Shown here piece by piece: positions 9,221 to 18,207 of a stretch of 60,165 bases of DNA. Position 1 is the first letter of the stretch. Every line of letters starts with the position of its first letter. Under the pieces are notes generated by a model that saw nothing but the letters and a program-made list of their open reading frames with translations, was not told the origin of the DNA and did not search any database. Position numbers and translations under genes: made by a program. Source of the stretch: a virus; IMG/VR virus record IMGVR_UViG_3300007775_000011, positions 1-60,165 of that record. One strand, given 5' to 3'.

Positions 9221-9580
9221 ATGTCAAGTTCAAGATCATATGGCCGGGGCCCAATAATTGATGAGATATTTAATGACATAGGAACTAAGTCAACGGGGAC
9301 AGTAACTATTGATTATAATAATGGGTCTTATCAAAAACTTACTGTTGGTGGTGATATTTCTATTGCTTTTAGTAATTTACCTGTATCTGGGAAAGCATGG
9401 GGAATTACTCTTGAACTTGTAAATGGGGCCGCTCATACTATTACTTGGCCAGCCGCTTTAAAAACTCCAGCCGGGGATACTTTAGAACAGACAGCTGCTG
9501 GAACTGATATACTTGTTTTTACTGGGCATACAGGCTCTGATACTATTTATGGTATGACTGCTGCGGAGGATATACAGTGA
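9221..9580 (+). CDS. small putative fibre protein with SSSRSYG N-terminus
   Basis: A 119-residue protein opening with the SSSRSYG segment shared with the previous gene, then a single beta-rich domain (KAWGITLELVNGAAHTITWP ... GHTGSDTIYGMT) of the type repeated in many phage fibre proteins. Function inferred only from pattern and neighbourhood. Its stop overlaps the following hydrolase start. Confidence 0.5.
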   Translation: MSSSRSYGRGPIIDEIFNDIGTKSTGTVTIDYNNGSYQKLTVGGDISIAFSNLPVSGKAWGITLELVNGAAHTITWPAALKTPAGDTLEQTAAGTDILVFTGHTGSDTIYGMTAAEDIQ

Positions 9581-10797
9581 TATCACGTAAAATGATGATG
9601 GCAGCAGCAGGGGCCGATAAAATACCTGGGCCATTTAATACGGTTGTGTTTTTAGGACACAGTTTTACCGCTAATAATGATCTTGTAAAGCGGGTTAATG
9701 TACTTCAAAATGCCAGTTGTGCTTTGTATAATAGAGGTATAAATGGAGATAAATATACCGATATGCTTGCGAGATTTGATACTGATGTATCTCCTAATAA
9801 CCCTGATTTAGTTTTGTTGGATTCTCCAACAAATGATATAACAAATGGGATTACCGCTGCCACAATACAAGCTACATTTAATTCTATAAAGGCAAAATGT
9901 GATTTAATTGGAGCAACTTTGATGACTACTGAGCTAACTCCATGGAAGAATTATTCTATGTGGACCGAAGCAAAGCAGACTCAAACAGAATTATGGAATG
10001 CGATTTTACCTAGTATTGGAGTTGCCTATACAAAATCATATGATATTCTAGGTGAGCCAGGCAGTCCAGAAGAACTAAATGCTTTATATGATGGTTTAGA
10101 TGGCGTACCAGATGGTTTACATTTGAATTCAGCTGGATTTGATATATATGCACCAATTCGATCATCTGCTTTTACGGGAGGGATAAATGGTCCTGCAGAA
10201 GCTTTAAAAGCACTTGGCTGGGCTGCTGGAGATGATTTTGATGGGTTGGCTCCCCACCCATCGTTTGGTGGTGGGAAGGTTAAGAACCATGTAATGGATT
10301 TAGATGAAACATTTTTAGGATGGTTTGATGTTTCTGGCGTTGGGAACTGGACTACAATGGGGGATGGTAGTATAGGAAATACAACCCAGATATTTGAAAA
10401 AATTGCATATGATACAGGAAACCAAGATGGGATACATAATATTGATCTAGTCTGGCCATCAAACCCAAATATGGCTGTTGGGGTAAGAGATACCTTGAAC
10501 GGTAATGATGCCGTGTATGTTCTTATTAGCTCTACAACTATATCATTATATAATAGTACTACCGCTGGCGGACAAGTACAGGTTGACCAAGTAACAGGGT
10601 TATCATATACACCCGGTGATATTGTAAAGCTTGAAGCGGTGTGTAATGGGACAACTATAAGTTTTACTATTAATGATGATAGTAATACAACTGTATCTTT
10701 TAATGGGTTTGACATTAATAATACAGATGGAAAAATCACACTTTTTAACGGCAATGCTAATCATAGGTTCAGAAAATTTAGAACTAAATTATTATAA
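9577..10797 (+). CDS. SGNH/GDSL-type esterase with C-terminal beta domain
   Basis: Probably removes acyl groups from a host surface polysaccharide. The 406-residue protein carries the SGNH blocks: GHSFT with the nucleophile Ser (about residue 28), NDI in block III, and DGLHLNSAG with the Asp-x-x-His pair (about 176). Residues 220-406 look like a laminin-G/concanavalin-like carbohydrate-binding domain. The upstream fibre-like genes suggest it is a virion-bound depolymerising enzyme. Confidence 0.7.
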   Translation: MISRKMMMAAAGADKIPGPFNTVVFLGHSFTANNDLVKRVNVLQNASCALYNRGINGDKYTDMLARFDTDVSPNNPDLVLLDSPTNDITNGITAATIQATFNSIKAKCDLIGATLMTTELTPWKNYSMWTEAKQTQTELWNAILPSIGVAYTKSYDILGEPGSPEELNALYDGLDGVPDGLHLNSAGFDIYAPIRSSAFTGGINGPAEALKALGWAAGDDFDGLAPHPSFGGGKVKNHVMDLDETFLGWFDVSGVGNWTTMGDGSIGNTTQIFEKIAYDTGNQDGIHNIDLVWPSNPNMAVGVRDTLNGNDAVYVLISSTTISLYNSTTAGGQVQVDQVTGLSYTPGDIVKLEAVCNGTTISFTINDDSNTTVSFNGFDINNTDGKITLFNGNANHRFRKFRTKLL

Positions 10798-10814
10798 GTA
10801 TAAAGAGATTAATT

Positions 10815-12983
10815 ATGTCAAGACAACGCACAAAATATTATAATGCTGCTTTTTCTAGTCCTACCGGAGCAGGAGGGGTTGGAGACCGGGGAGCTAGAAA
10901 TTATGTTCCATTTGGCGGTGATAATCCTTATTTTTCTCAAGATTATGTTTACAGGTGGAGACAGTACACCCGTTTATATGAGACATCATGGGAAGCTCGA
11001 AAGATTATTAATATTATTCCTGAAGATGCGTTGAGAAAGGAATGGATTGCAGAAGGTATCCCGGAAGAGATGGCCAAATATATCCAGGGAAGATTAGACC
11101 GTCTGCAATTTAATAATATTTTGAAAAGGAGTTTAAAGCTTGAGAGACTTCTTGGCGGTTGTCTCACTTTTATGGGTATTGATTCTGATAAAGATGATCC
11201 TTCAATTAAATATAATCCAACTGAAAAATCGGCATTAAGGTTTTTTAATGCTATTCCTGTTAGTAGAATAGCTCGGATGACTTGGGATCACAATCCCCTT
11301 TCTGAACATTATATGAGGCCCGAAAGCTTTTTGATTAATAGTCAAGAAGTCCACGTGAGCCGTTGTTTAGTTTGGGATGGGGAACCTCTTTTTGATCCCT
11401 ATGATTTTGCTCTTACCCAGTTCAGGTCAAATTTAGCTGGTTTCGGCCCTTCTAAGCTTGCTAATGTTTGGGATGATATAGTTAAAGCAGTAGGGACAAG
11501 GCAAGCTGCTTATCAATTAATTCAAACAAATAATGCTGTAATTGCCGCAGTAAAAGGTCTGAAAGATTTAAGCGGTACAAATGCCGGCAAGACTGCATTA
11601 GAGAAAGTCAAGGATATTGCAAATCAATTAAGTATATACAGGGCTGCTCTTATTGATGAGAATAGTGTTGATATTAAACAGCGGTCTGCTTCTTTTGGTT
11701 CTGTTCCTGAATTGATCTTGACTTTTATTCAGATTCTTTCTGCTGCATCCGATATACCGGCAACCAGATTTATTGGACAAGCTCCGGGAGGATTAAACGC
11801 AACCGGAGAATCTGACCTTGAAAATTACTATAACGTGATTGATGCTTATCAGCGACAGAGGATTGAGCCCCAGATCAGAAAAACGTATGACATTATTGGA
11901 TATTGGAAATTTAAAGATGCTTGGAAAAAAGAAAGGGAAAACTTGGGATTCAAATTTCCCCCTCTTTGGAATCAATCTGATCTTGAAGAAGCTGATACCA
12001 ATATGAAACATATTGAAAATGCCATGAAAGCTTTAGATGCCGGTTTAATGGATGAAAATAAAGTTATTGAGGAAATGAATAATCGTGGTGTTTTTACGGT
12101 AGACCTTGATGAAATTGACGAAAATTTATTGGATGATATTGATATAGATTCTGGCACCGGCTCCCTTCCTTCTCCTGCTCTTTCTCCCAGCAGGGCTTCA
12201 TCCCCGCTTCCTGCTGCCAATCCTGGTCAAGCTGGTGGAGGAAGGGAGCCAAATGCCGGTGATAAAGATGATGAATCAAAATATACAAGAAGAGAACCCG
12301 ATGGAAAAGGTGGATGGATTTATCATTATAACAAACTCAGGAATACCGGCAGTGCGATGCTTTTAATAAAGAAAGCCGGACATAACCCAGATCAATATGA
12401 TTTAGATCAATTTGTAAAGGGTTATAAAGTGGAGCAGGAACATAAAGACGTAACCAAAGGTGATCCGGTATCCACTGCTAAAATTGTTTTAGCTCATTTG
12501 GATGAGAAACCTGATTATTATGATCGACTTGAAAAGGTGGAAAATAATAATGGTGAATATCCACCCCCTATCCCGGTTGAACTTCATGGACTCCCTTTTG
12601 GCATTGAGAACCCTAAAGGATCAGTTAGAACGGGAATAGGTTGGGAAGTGGTGATGCCAGCTCATTATGGTCATATAAGATTTACTAAAGGATCAGATGA
12701 AGAAGAAATTGATGCTTATGTCGGTCCCTATCCTGAAAGTGAGATTGTATTTATAATTGACCAAAAGGACATTGAATCTGATACCTTTGATGAGCATAAA
12801 TGTATTTTTGGTTGTTTGAGTATGACTCAGGCCAAGGAACTGTATGCCGCAGGATTTAGTGACGGTAAAGGCCCGGATCGAATAATGTCTATTACCCCAG
12901 CCACTATTGATCGGTTTAAACAGTGGTTGGTTACGGGAGGACATAAAATCCCGTTTAATAATAAGCGAAAAAGGACTAAATAA
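10815..12983 (+). CDS. portal protein fused to DUF5661 and pyrophosphatase-like domains
   Basis: Residues 1 to about 440 match the DUF1073 type of phage portal (NYVPFGGDNPYFSQDYVYRW, later ATRFIGQAPGGLNATGESDL), forming the dodecameric DNA channel. A Pro/Ser/Ala linker (about 447-482) leads to extra domains: a YTRREPDGKGGW segment (about 488), a DUF5661-like helical unit (VEQEHKDVTKGDP, about 538) and a polyvalent-protein inorganic-pyrophosphatase-like domain (about 592-712; VVMPAHYGHI, DEEEIDAYVGP, FDEHKCIFG). At 722 residues it is much longer than usual portals. Confidence 0.8.
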   Translation: MSRQRTKYYNAAFSSPTGAGGVGDRGARNYVPFGGDNPYFSQDYVYRWRQYTRLYETSWEARKIINIIPEDALRKEWIAEGIPEEMAKYIQGRLDRLQFNNILKRSLKLERLLGGCLTFMGIDSDKDDPSIKYNPTEKSALRFFNAIPVSRIARMTWDHNPLSEHYMRPESFLINSQEVHVSRCLVWDGEPLFDPYDFALTQFRSNLAGFGPSKLANVWDDIVKAVGTRQAAYQLIQTNNAVIAAVKGLKDLSGTNAGKTALEKVKDIANQLSIYRAALIDENSVDIKQRSASFGSVPELILTFIQILSAASDIPATRFIGQAPGGLNATGESDLENYYNVIDAYQRQRIEPQIRKTYDIIGYWKFKDAWKKERENLGFKFPPLWNQSDLEEADTNMKHIENAMKALDAGLMDENKVIEEMNNRGVFTVDLDEIDENLLDDIDIDSGTGSLPSPALSPSRASSPLPAANPGQAGGGREPNAGDKDDESKYTRREPDGKGGWIYHYNKLRNTGSAMLLIKKAGHNPDQYDLDQFVKGYKVEQEHKDVTKGDPVSTAKIVLAHLDEKPDYYDRLEKVENNNGEYPPPIPVELHGLPFGIENPKGSVRTGIGWEVVMPAHYGHIRFTKGSDEEEIDAYVGPYPESEIVFIIDQKDIESDTFDEHKCIFGCLSMTQAKELYAAGFSDGKGPDRIMSITPATIDRFKQWLVTGGHKIPFNNKRKRTK

Positions 12984-12984
12984 A

Positions 12985-13026
12985 CCACTTGTTTTTAAAT
13001 TTAAGAGGGATTTAAAACTTTTTAAT
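12985..13026 (+). repeat. dispersed 42-nt intergenic element, copy 1
   Basis: Starts two bases after the portal stop. Contains an imperfect inverted repeat (GTTTTTAAAT / ATTTAAAAC) followed by TTTTTAAT, so it could act as an AU-rich terminator; it also carries TTGTTT about 17 bases before TTAAAA, so a promoter is possible. Other copies are at 18124, 27255 and, on the minus strand, 55548-55583. Confidence 0.8.
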
Positions 13027-13041
13027 AGGAGAGTATTTTAG

Positions 13042-13128
13042 ATGAGTAAAAAGATTCTTATAACAGGAGCAAGCGGTTTTGTAGGAAAGCATCTTGTTTC
13101 TAGGTGTTATAGATTAGGTTGGGTTTGA
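13042..13128 (+). pseudogene. NAD-dependent epimerase/dehydratase N-terminal fragment
   Basis: A 28-codon reading frame with ribosome site AGGAG encodes MSKKILITGASGFVGKHLV and nine more residues before TGA. The GASGFVGKHLV segment is the dinucleotide-binding (GxxGxxG) start of extended short-chain dehydrogenases such as nucleotide-sugar epimerases; the remaining roughly 280 residues are absent. It is best read as the stump of a deleted sugar-nucleotide gene, lying just after dispersed repeat copy 1. Confidence 0.7.
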
Positions 13129-13170
13129 AGATAGTTTAAAGTTTACTATTAATTTTTAAAGGAGAATATC

Positions 13171-13791
13171 ATGCCGAAGGGATCGAAAGTTTATAGAAAT
13201 AGTACTGATTCTACTATTAAATATCAAGTATTATCTTCTTATGGCACTAAAGGTCCAATTTTACCTATGAATGAAATATGGAAAAAATGGATGTGGAAAA
13301 TCCAGAAAGTAGATCATGGGGCACGTACAGTCACTTTAAAATCTTTTGCTCAGCTAAACAATTCATATAATGATTATAGCTTTGAAATTGAATGGGAAGC
13401 TGATCAAATAAATCCTGATATGAAACTAAATAGAGTTTATCGGTTATCTGCTCCTCAACAGCAAAAAGCTATATCTATGACCCATGATTATATAAAAAGA
13501 AATTTTAGAGTTAAACCTGAATCAATTAAAATTAAAAGGATTTCAAAGCAAACGTCTGATTTTCAAAATGGTTGTAATAAAGCTACTCAAGAAATCAACA
13601 ATAAGTTGATGAATGCCAAGAAGGTTTACGCCCATCCAAAAGATTCAAGATGGTACATTGTAAATCTTTCTTCCAGCTCCCTATCTCCCAGATATCACAT
13701 TATGGGACCAACTGGTCCTCATGGTAATGATATGACGGATTTAGAGCAAGCCAAAAAGAAATTGGATGCGACATATCGGTTGAGTAAATAA
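13171..13791 (+). CDS. hypothetical protein with FQNG..KA..EINNKL motif
   Basis: Not recognised. The 206-residue protein has a basic, aromatic N-terminal half and a C-terminal half containing DFQNGCNKATQEINNKL, shared in pattern with the gene at 14725-15141 on the other side of the Mu F-like gene. Strong ribosome site AAAGGAG. Its position suggests a head or head-maturation role. Confidence 0.6.
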   Translation: MPKGSKVYRNSTDSTIKYQVLSSYGTKGPILPMNEIWKKWMWKIQKVDHGARTVTLKSFAQLNNSYNDYSFEIEWEADQINPDMKLNRVYRLSAPQQQKAISMTHDYIKRNFRVKPESIKIKRISKQTSDFQNGCNKATQEINNKLMNAKKVYAHPKDSRWYIVNLSSSSLSPRYHIMGPTGPHGNDMTDLEQAKKKLDATYRLSK

Positions 13792-13793
13792 CA

Positions 13794-14708
13794 ATGCCTA
13801 TCTTACTTGATTATAAACAGCTAGAAAAGCTGAAACAAAAACGTAAAGCCCGTAAAATGAAAAGACAACGGGATAATATATCTATGGAACGTACTTTGAA
13901 GAAAAGTATGGATAAACTTTGGAAAGAAGTTTTGTTACCTGCTTCTGAAGAAATCCGGGATATGATCAAGAGGAAAGCCCCTGCATCTGATATTGCTGAA
14001 TTGATGGATCGGGTATTAAGAAAAGCTGAATTTGAATATGGTCTTGCTTCTGATGAATTTATAACAGAATGGCAATTAAGTGTAGATCGGCAAACCAGAA
14101 CAGAAATGTTAAAAGGGTTACAGGAAAGTTTGGGGGTGGATATGACCGCTTTCTATGACACCCCGGAAATAAAAGATGTTCTTGAATCATCTACATTGGA
14201 AATGTCCCAATTAATTAAAACCATTCCTAATGATTATTTGAGTGATGTAGCCAGGGCTGTTAATGATAATTTTACTGGTAGACCTTTACCGGAGAATAGA
14301 ACACTTTTACAACAAGTTCAGCATTTAGGAAAAGTGACTAAAAATCGGTCAAAAGTAATAGCACGAGACCAGACAAAAAAACTCAGTTCGGCCCTTAATA
14401 GGCATCGTCAGGAATCTATTGGGGTTGAAATGTATATTTGGCGTACTGTAAAGGATGAGCGTGTTGTGGGCAAACCGGGGGGAAGATACCCGAAAGGAAA
14501 CAAAGCGCATGGCAATCACTGGATGATGGACGGTAAATATTGCCGGTGGGATGATCCAACTGTTTATAGTACCGATAAAGGTAAGACTTGGAAAAAGCGT
14601 AAAAGCGATATGCCCAAGAATAATCCTGGCGATGATATTTTATGTCGGTGCCACGCAGAGCCGGTTATTGATATTCAACAAATAATTAAATTTGCCGAAG
14701 CGGCATAA
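13794..14708 (+). CDS. Mu F-like minor head protein
   Basis: Head morphogenesis protein that binds the portal inside the prohead. The 304-residue protein has a helical N-terminal part and a C-terminal Mu F-like domain (KVIARDQTKKLSSALNRHRQ, then MYIWRTVKDERVV, HGNHWMMDGK, DILCRCHAEP) with the conserved Arg-Asp and Cys-Arg-Cys pattern. It follows the portal as in most phages of this architecture. Confidence 0.85.
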   Translation: MPILLDYKQLEKLKQKRKARKMKRQRDNISMERTLKKSMDKLWKEVLLPASEEIRDMIKRKAPASDIAELMDRVLRKAEFEYGLASDEFITEWQLSVDRQTRTEMLKGLQESLGVDMTAFYDTPEIKDVLESSTLEMSQLIKTIPNDYLSDVARAVNDNFTGRPLPENRTLLQQVQHLGKVTKNRSKVIARDQTKKLSSALNRHRQESIGVEMYIWRTVKDERVVGKPGGRYPKGNKAHGNHWMMDGKYCRWDDPTVYSTDKGKTWKKRKSDMPKNNPGDDILCRCHAEPVIDIQQIIKFAEAA

Positions 14709-14724
14709 TAAAGGAGGATTAAGT

Positions 14725-15141
14725 ATGTCTCGTGTAACCATTTTGAAAGATAGCAGTTCAGGTGAATTTCGTGTTCCTGGACCAAGTGGGACAGAGGCAT
14801 CTGCCTATTATACGGATAGTAAATCAGATGCAGAAGGGACTGCCAAGCGGATGTGGAATGATTCCAATATTCAGATTAATTTTAGAACGGTTCCTGATTT
14901 TGATCGGTTTCAGAATAAGAATTTTCAAAATGGCCGTATGAAAGCTAAAAATGAAACCAATAATAAGTTGGCAAATGCCAATCCTGATGGAACAATAAGT
15001 CCTGATGAAGATCGGAAAAGAAAAGATTTAATTCAAAAAGCCAAAAGAATTTCGGAAGAATTAAAAAGAGAAGCTTACAATATTGGGGGTTCTTTTCGTG
15101 GTCCGGGAATCTGGGTTGAGGTAAAAAGGAATCTTGGATAA
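14725..15141 (+). CDS. hypothetical protein, paralogue-like to 13171-13791
   Basis: A 138-residue protein; the ATG at 14725 is chosen over an upstream in-frame ATG because of the excellent ribosome site AAAGGAGG. It contains FQNGRMKAKNETNNKLANA, resembling FQNGCNKATQEINNKLMNA of the gene before the Mu F-like gene, so the two may share an origin or bind the same partner. The C-terminus is basic. Function unknown. Confidence 0.6.
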   Translation: MSRVTILKDSSSGEFRVPGPSGTEASAYYTDSKSDAEGTAKRMWNDSNIQINFRTVPDFDRFQNKNFQNGRMKAKNETNNKLANANPDGTISPDEDRKRKDLIQKAKRISEELKREAYNIGGSFRGPGIWVEVKRNLG

Positions 15142-15168
15142 ATAATTTATTTAAAAGGGAAAACAAAA

Positions 15169-16389
15169 ATGCAAATCACAAACAGAATAAATATCCCCAT
15201 TCCAACCGGATCAAGCCGGGAATATACTGAGGAAGGTTTTCTCAGGTGTAAATGTCGTGTACTGGCTGAAAGGGTGATGCCATACTCCAGAGCAGAACTT
15301 GAACAGATACCCCCGGAAATTACAGATGATCCTATTCTGCTTTTTGTGGGTAGGGATTCTATATCTGATCCCGACTCTCTGAGAAGTTTAGAAGGGGCTG
15401 CAGCTGTAGCGGGGGATCATAATTGGCTTGATCCTGAAGTCATTAAACAATATCAAGTAGGTCATGTTGCGGGTACTCCAAGAATGGATGGCCCCTATCT
15501 GGAATGTGATTTATTTATTACCGATAAGGAGGCAATAGAACAAATCGAAAATAAGGAACTTGAAGAAATATCTGCTGCTTATTCAGCTGATGCTGAATTC
15601 GGGGAGGGAGAATATGAAGGCCAGCCCTACCACGCTGAACAGCGGCAGTTGCGATATAATCACGTTGCTATAATTCCGGCTGGGTCTGGTCGGGCAGGTC
15701 GTGACGTAAAAATTCTCAATAAGAAAAACAAAGATGGAGGAAACCAGATGTCAGAAGATACAGTCAAAATGGTTCGTATCAAGTTGGTCCATAGCAATAA
15801 AATGGTTGCTATGAATGAGGATTCCGCTGCTGCTGTTGAGGAAGAAGCTACAGCAATGGATGGTAAGTTGGGCACTCTTATGAATGAACTGGAAGAGGCC
15901 AAAGGCGGTCGGGAAGAACTGGAGGCCAAAATACAGGAACTGGAAGGTGAGCTTTCTGTATACAAAGAGAAGTTGGATGAACTTCTTGGCGGACAGGATG
16001 CTGCTGTTGAGGAAGCTGCTGCAAATATGGTAGCGGAATCAGAAGAGGCTGAAGAGATCATGGAAAATTCCCCCATGTTTGATGAAGAGGGGGAAGAGAT
16101 CGAAAACGAAGACAAACGTGAGGAAATGATGAACTCCATCAAAGGGGTTTATGGGACTGATCTGCATAAAAAGGTTCTGACTACTGTTGGAATTAAATGC
16201 GAGAATATGTCTCCTGATCATATCCGTGGTGCTTTTAAGGCTCAGCACCAGCTTGCCTCTTCCGGTAAAAACCGTAAAGTGGTTGCGGGTCTTCAGATGA
16301 ACAATTCCATGACCCAAAAGACAACCGATGGGGCCCAGATCAGTGAACGCAATCCCCTTCAGCGTTTGGGTTTTCCGGCAAAGCAGTAA
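15169..16389 (+). CDS. DUF2213 prohead protease fused to scaffold-like region
   Basis: Capsid maturation protease. Residues 1 to about 180 fit the DUF2213 family (ending LRYNHVAIIPAGSGRAG), which is placed before capsid genes in many phages. Residues about 195-330 are acidic and coiled-coil-like (EELEAKIQELEGELSVYKEK), like an internal scaffold, followed by a helical tail. The fusion suggests protease and scaffold are delivered together and cut during maturation. Confidence 0.75.
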   Translation: MQITNRINIPIPTGSSREYTEEGFLRCKCRVLAERVMPYSRAELEQIPPEITDDPILLFVGRDSISDPDSLRSLEGAAAVAGDHNWLDPEVIKQYQVGHVAGTPRMDGPYLECDLFITDKEAIEQIENKELEEISAAYSADAEFGEGEYEGQPYHAEQRQLRYNHVAIIPAGSGRAGRDVKILNKKNKDGGNQMSEDTVKMVRIKLVHSNKMVAMNEDSAAAVEEEATAMDGKLGTLMNELEEAKGGREELEAKIQELEGELSVYKEKLDELLGGQDAAVEEAAANMVAESEEAEEIMENSPMFDEEGEEIENEDKREEMMNSIKGVYGTDLHKKVLTTVGIKCENMSPDHIRGAFKAQHQLASSGKNRKVVAGLQMNNSMTQKTTDGAQISERNPLQRLGFPAKQ

Positions 16390-16461
16390 TAACAGTGGGT
16401 AAATTGGCCAAGTATCCCGAAAGTTAGAAATTTAATTAATTCAACATAAGGAGTAAAAACA

Positions 16462-17088
16462 ATGCCTTCTTTTCAGAATGGATACAGAGGAAGTGTAAAT
16501 GGTTCTGTCCAGACCAGTTATACAGATCAGCCGGGGGTTTCTGTTCCCGGTATGGCAGCATTTGCCAGTGATATTAACCTTCGTGATGCTTACCTGATCG
16601 GAGAAACTGATGGTGTAGCCGCAGGTAAAGGTATTCAGCTGATTCACCAGACTGAAGCTGATTATAACCTCCAGCATCCCAATATGGCTGTATATCTTCC
16701 TAATGGTGGGGAAGATGTTACTCACTTTGGCGGTATCGTTATGTTTGATGAAGCGATGCAGTCAGACTCCAACGGTATTCCCGGTTGGGCCAAAGGTCGT
16801 GTTGGTCGGGTTATGCGTCCTGTTCGTAATGGTGGCCGGATTTGGGTCAAAGCTGTGGAAGCTGTTACCCTTGATGATACTGTCAATTGGGTTATCGTTG
16901 CCCCGGCTGACGAATCTTATGAGGTTGGTGAGTTTGCCCCATCTGCTCTTGGAGGTGGAAGTGCCGGAACTTCAGTTGCTTTGCCTCATTGTAAATGGGT
17001 TGTGCCGGCAGCTGCTGGTGGAAATGCGATGATTGAAATGCTTGGAACACTGACTGCTACTGTTCCGGGAAATTCCAGCAGCGCATAA
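16462..17088 (+). CDS. capsid decoration (cement) protein
   Basis: The 208-residue, Gly/Val/Ala-rich protein lies directly before the major capsid gene and shows the beta-rich pattern of capsid cement proteins (YLIGETDGVAAGKGI, GWAKGRVGRVMRPV, RIWVKAVEAVTL). It probably trimerises on the capsid surface and stabilises it. Strong ribosome site (AAGGAG). Assignment rests on pattern and position. Confidence 0.65.
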   Translation: MPSFQNGYRGSVNGSVQTSYTDQPGVSVPGMAAFASDINLRDAYLIGETDGVAAGKGIQLIHQTEADYNLQHPNMAVYLPNGGEDVTHFGGIVMFDEAMQSDSNGIPGWAKGRVGRVMRPVRNGGRIWVKAVEAVTLDDTVNWVIVAPADESYEVGEFAPSALGGGSAGTSVALPHCKWVVPAAAGGNAMIEMLGTLTATVPGNSSSA

Positions 17089-17137
17089 TTTTTATTAATC
17101 AATTTACTTTATTAATCAATAAAAGGAGGGCAAACAA

Positions 17138-18103
17138 ATGCCTTATGATTTTAGTACAGGTGGCAGTGGTCAGGTAACGGCAACTGAATTGATCGTCAGT
17201 GTATTCGATCAGGTTGAGGCCGGATTCTATGATGCGCTATATCCTGAAATCCTGTGGAGAAACCACATCAATGAGGGAAGTATCAAAACGGAAATCAACC
17301 CCGGTGCAATGAACTATGTATACCGTTCCAGAGATGTTAAGGGAATGGGCCAGTTTGTTCAGGGTGATCCCAATAATATTCCAAGGGTCGGTCAGGTAGT
17401 TGGTCAGGTAACTGTACCGATTCTGGATGCTGCGGTTGGATCTACTCTTACCGATATGGAAGCTCAGAGATATCAGTTTGGCTATCAGTCTGCTCTTGCC
17501 CAGGATTATGGCGAGATCATGAAGAAAGCTGCTGATTACCATATTGAGCGTACTTTCTTCTTTGGTAATGATGCAGCCCAGTTCCTGCCTTATTTGGACT
17601 ATCCGACTGTAGACAAGATTGTAACTGATCCTTGGGCATCTGGTACCCCTGAAGATTGGGTTGCTTCTATCAATGATGCCATTACTACGGTATGGACCAA
17701 CAGCAAGACTATCCATTTGCCTGATACGGTTGAACTGCCTCCGGCAAAATTCTCCCTGTTGACCCAGGCTTTTGTTATCGGTAATGTCGCTGGTTCCGGT
17801 GGTGCTGGAGTAGCTGTGTCCGCTCTGGAATACCTGAAGAAAAACAACATTTATACCGCAATGACTGGAAAAGAGCTGAATGTCAAAGTTCTTCGGTATC
17901 TGGAAGGTGCTGGTGTAGCTGGTGTTGATCGGGCTATTGTAAAAGAAAGCCAGGACAGGAACTTTGTTATGCCGTTCCCGCTGGCTTATCAGTTAGCCCA
18001 GCCTGTGCCGATTCCACTGGGTGTTGATATTTTTGCTCAGTACATTTTCGGTAGCTTCAATGTTCGGTACCCTGCAGCAATGGCCTATGTAGATGGCCTT
18101 TAA
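17138..18103 (+). CDS. major capsid protein (DUF2184-like)
   Basis: HK97-fold shell subunit. The 321-residue protein fits the DUF2184 family: EGSIKTEINPGAMNYVYRSRD in the N-terminal half and GVDIFAQYIFGSFNVRYPAAM at the C-terminus. It is preceded by a very strong ribosome site (AAAGGAGG) and followed by a terminator-like hairpin. Codon usage looks more biased than in neighbouring genes, as expected for the most abundant virion protein. Confidence 0.85.
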   Translation: MPYDFSTGGSGQVTATELIVSVFDQVEAGFYDALYPEILWRNHINEGSIKTEINPGAMNYVYRSRDVKGMGQFVQGDPNNIPRVGQVVGQVTVPILDAAVGSTLTDMEAQRYQFGYQSALAQDYGEIMKKAADYHIERTFFFGNDAAQFLPYLDYPTVDKIVTDPWASGTPEDWVASINDAITTVWTNSKTIHLPDTVELPPAKFSLLTQAFVIGNVAGSGGAGVAVSALEYLKKNNIYTAMTGKELNVKVLRYLEGAGVAGVDRAIVKESQDRNFVMPFPLAYQLAQPVPIPLGVDIFAQYIFGSFNVRYPAAMAYVDGL

Positions 18104-18118
18104 TCGGTAAATGAACCG

Positions 18119-18164
18119 GGAGGCCACTTGTTTTTAAATTTAAGAGGGATTTGAGTGGCCTCCC
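18119..18164 (+). terminator. hairpin after the capsid gene, enclosing repeat copy 2
   Basis: GGGAGGCCACT at 18119-18129 pairs perfectly with AGTGGCCTCCC at 18154-18164; the loop is the dispersed repeat. The position right after the capsid stop suggests a transcription terminator or an RNA-processing or stability hairpin. Confidence 0.7.
18124..18152 (+). repeat. dispersed intergenic element, copy 2 (partial)
   Basis: The first 29 bases of the element are conserved, from CCACTTG to GGGATTT; the 3' part is replaced by the right arm of the capsid-gene hairpin. Confidence 0.75.
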
Positions 18165-18207
18165 TTCCCTTACCTTTCCAAAGAAATAAAAACGAAGGAG
18201 AAAGAAA

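Noticed and set aside
10026-10754. 242-codon minus-strand frame opposite the esterase
   Set aside because: Isolated against the gene direction, Ser/Pro-rich shadow composition, and the plus-strand frame has clear SGNH motifs.
15660-16142. 160-codon minus-strand frame opposite the protease gene
   Set aside because: Ser-rich antisense shadow of the acidic coiled-coil region; no ribosome site or context.
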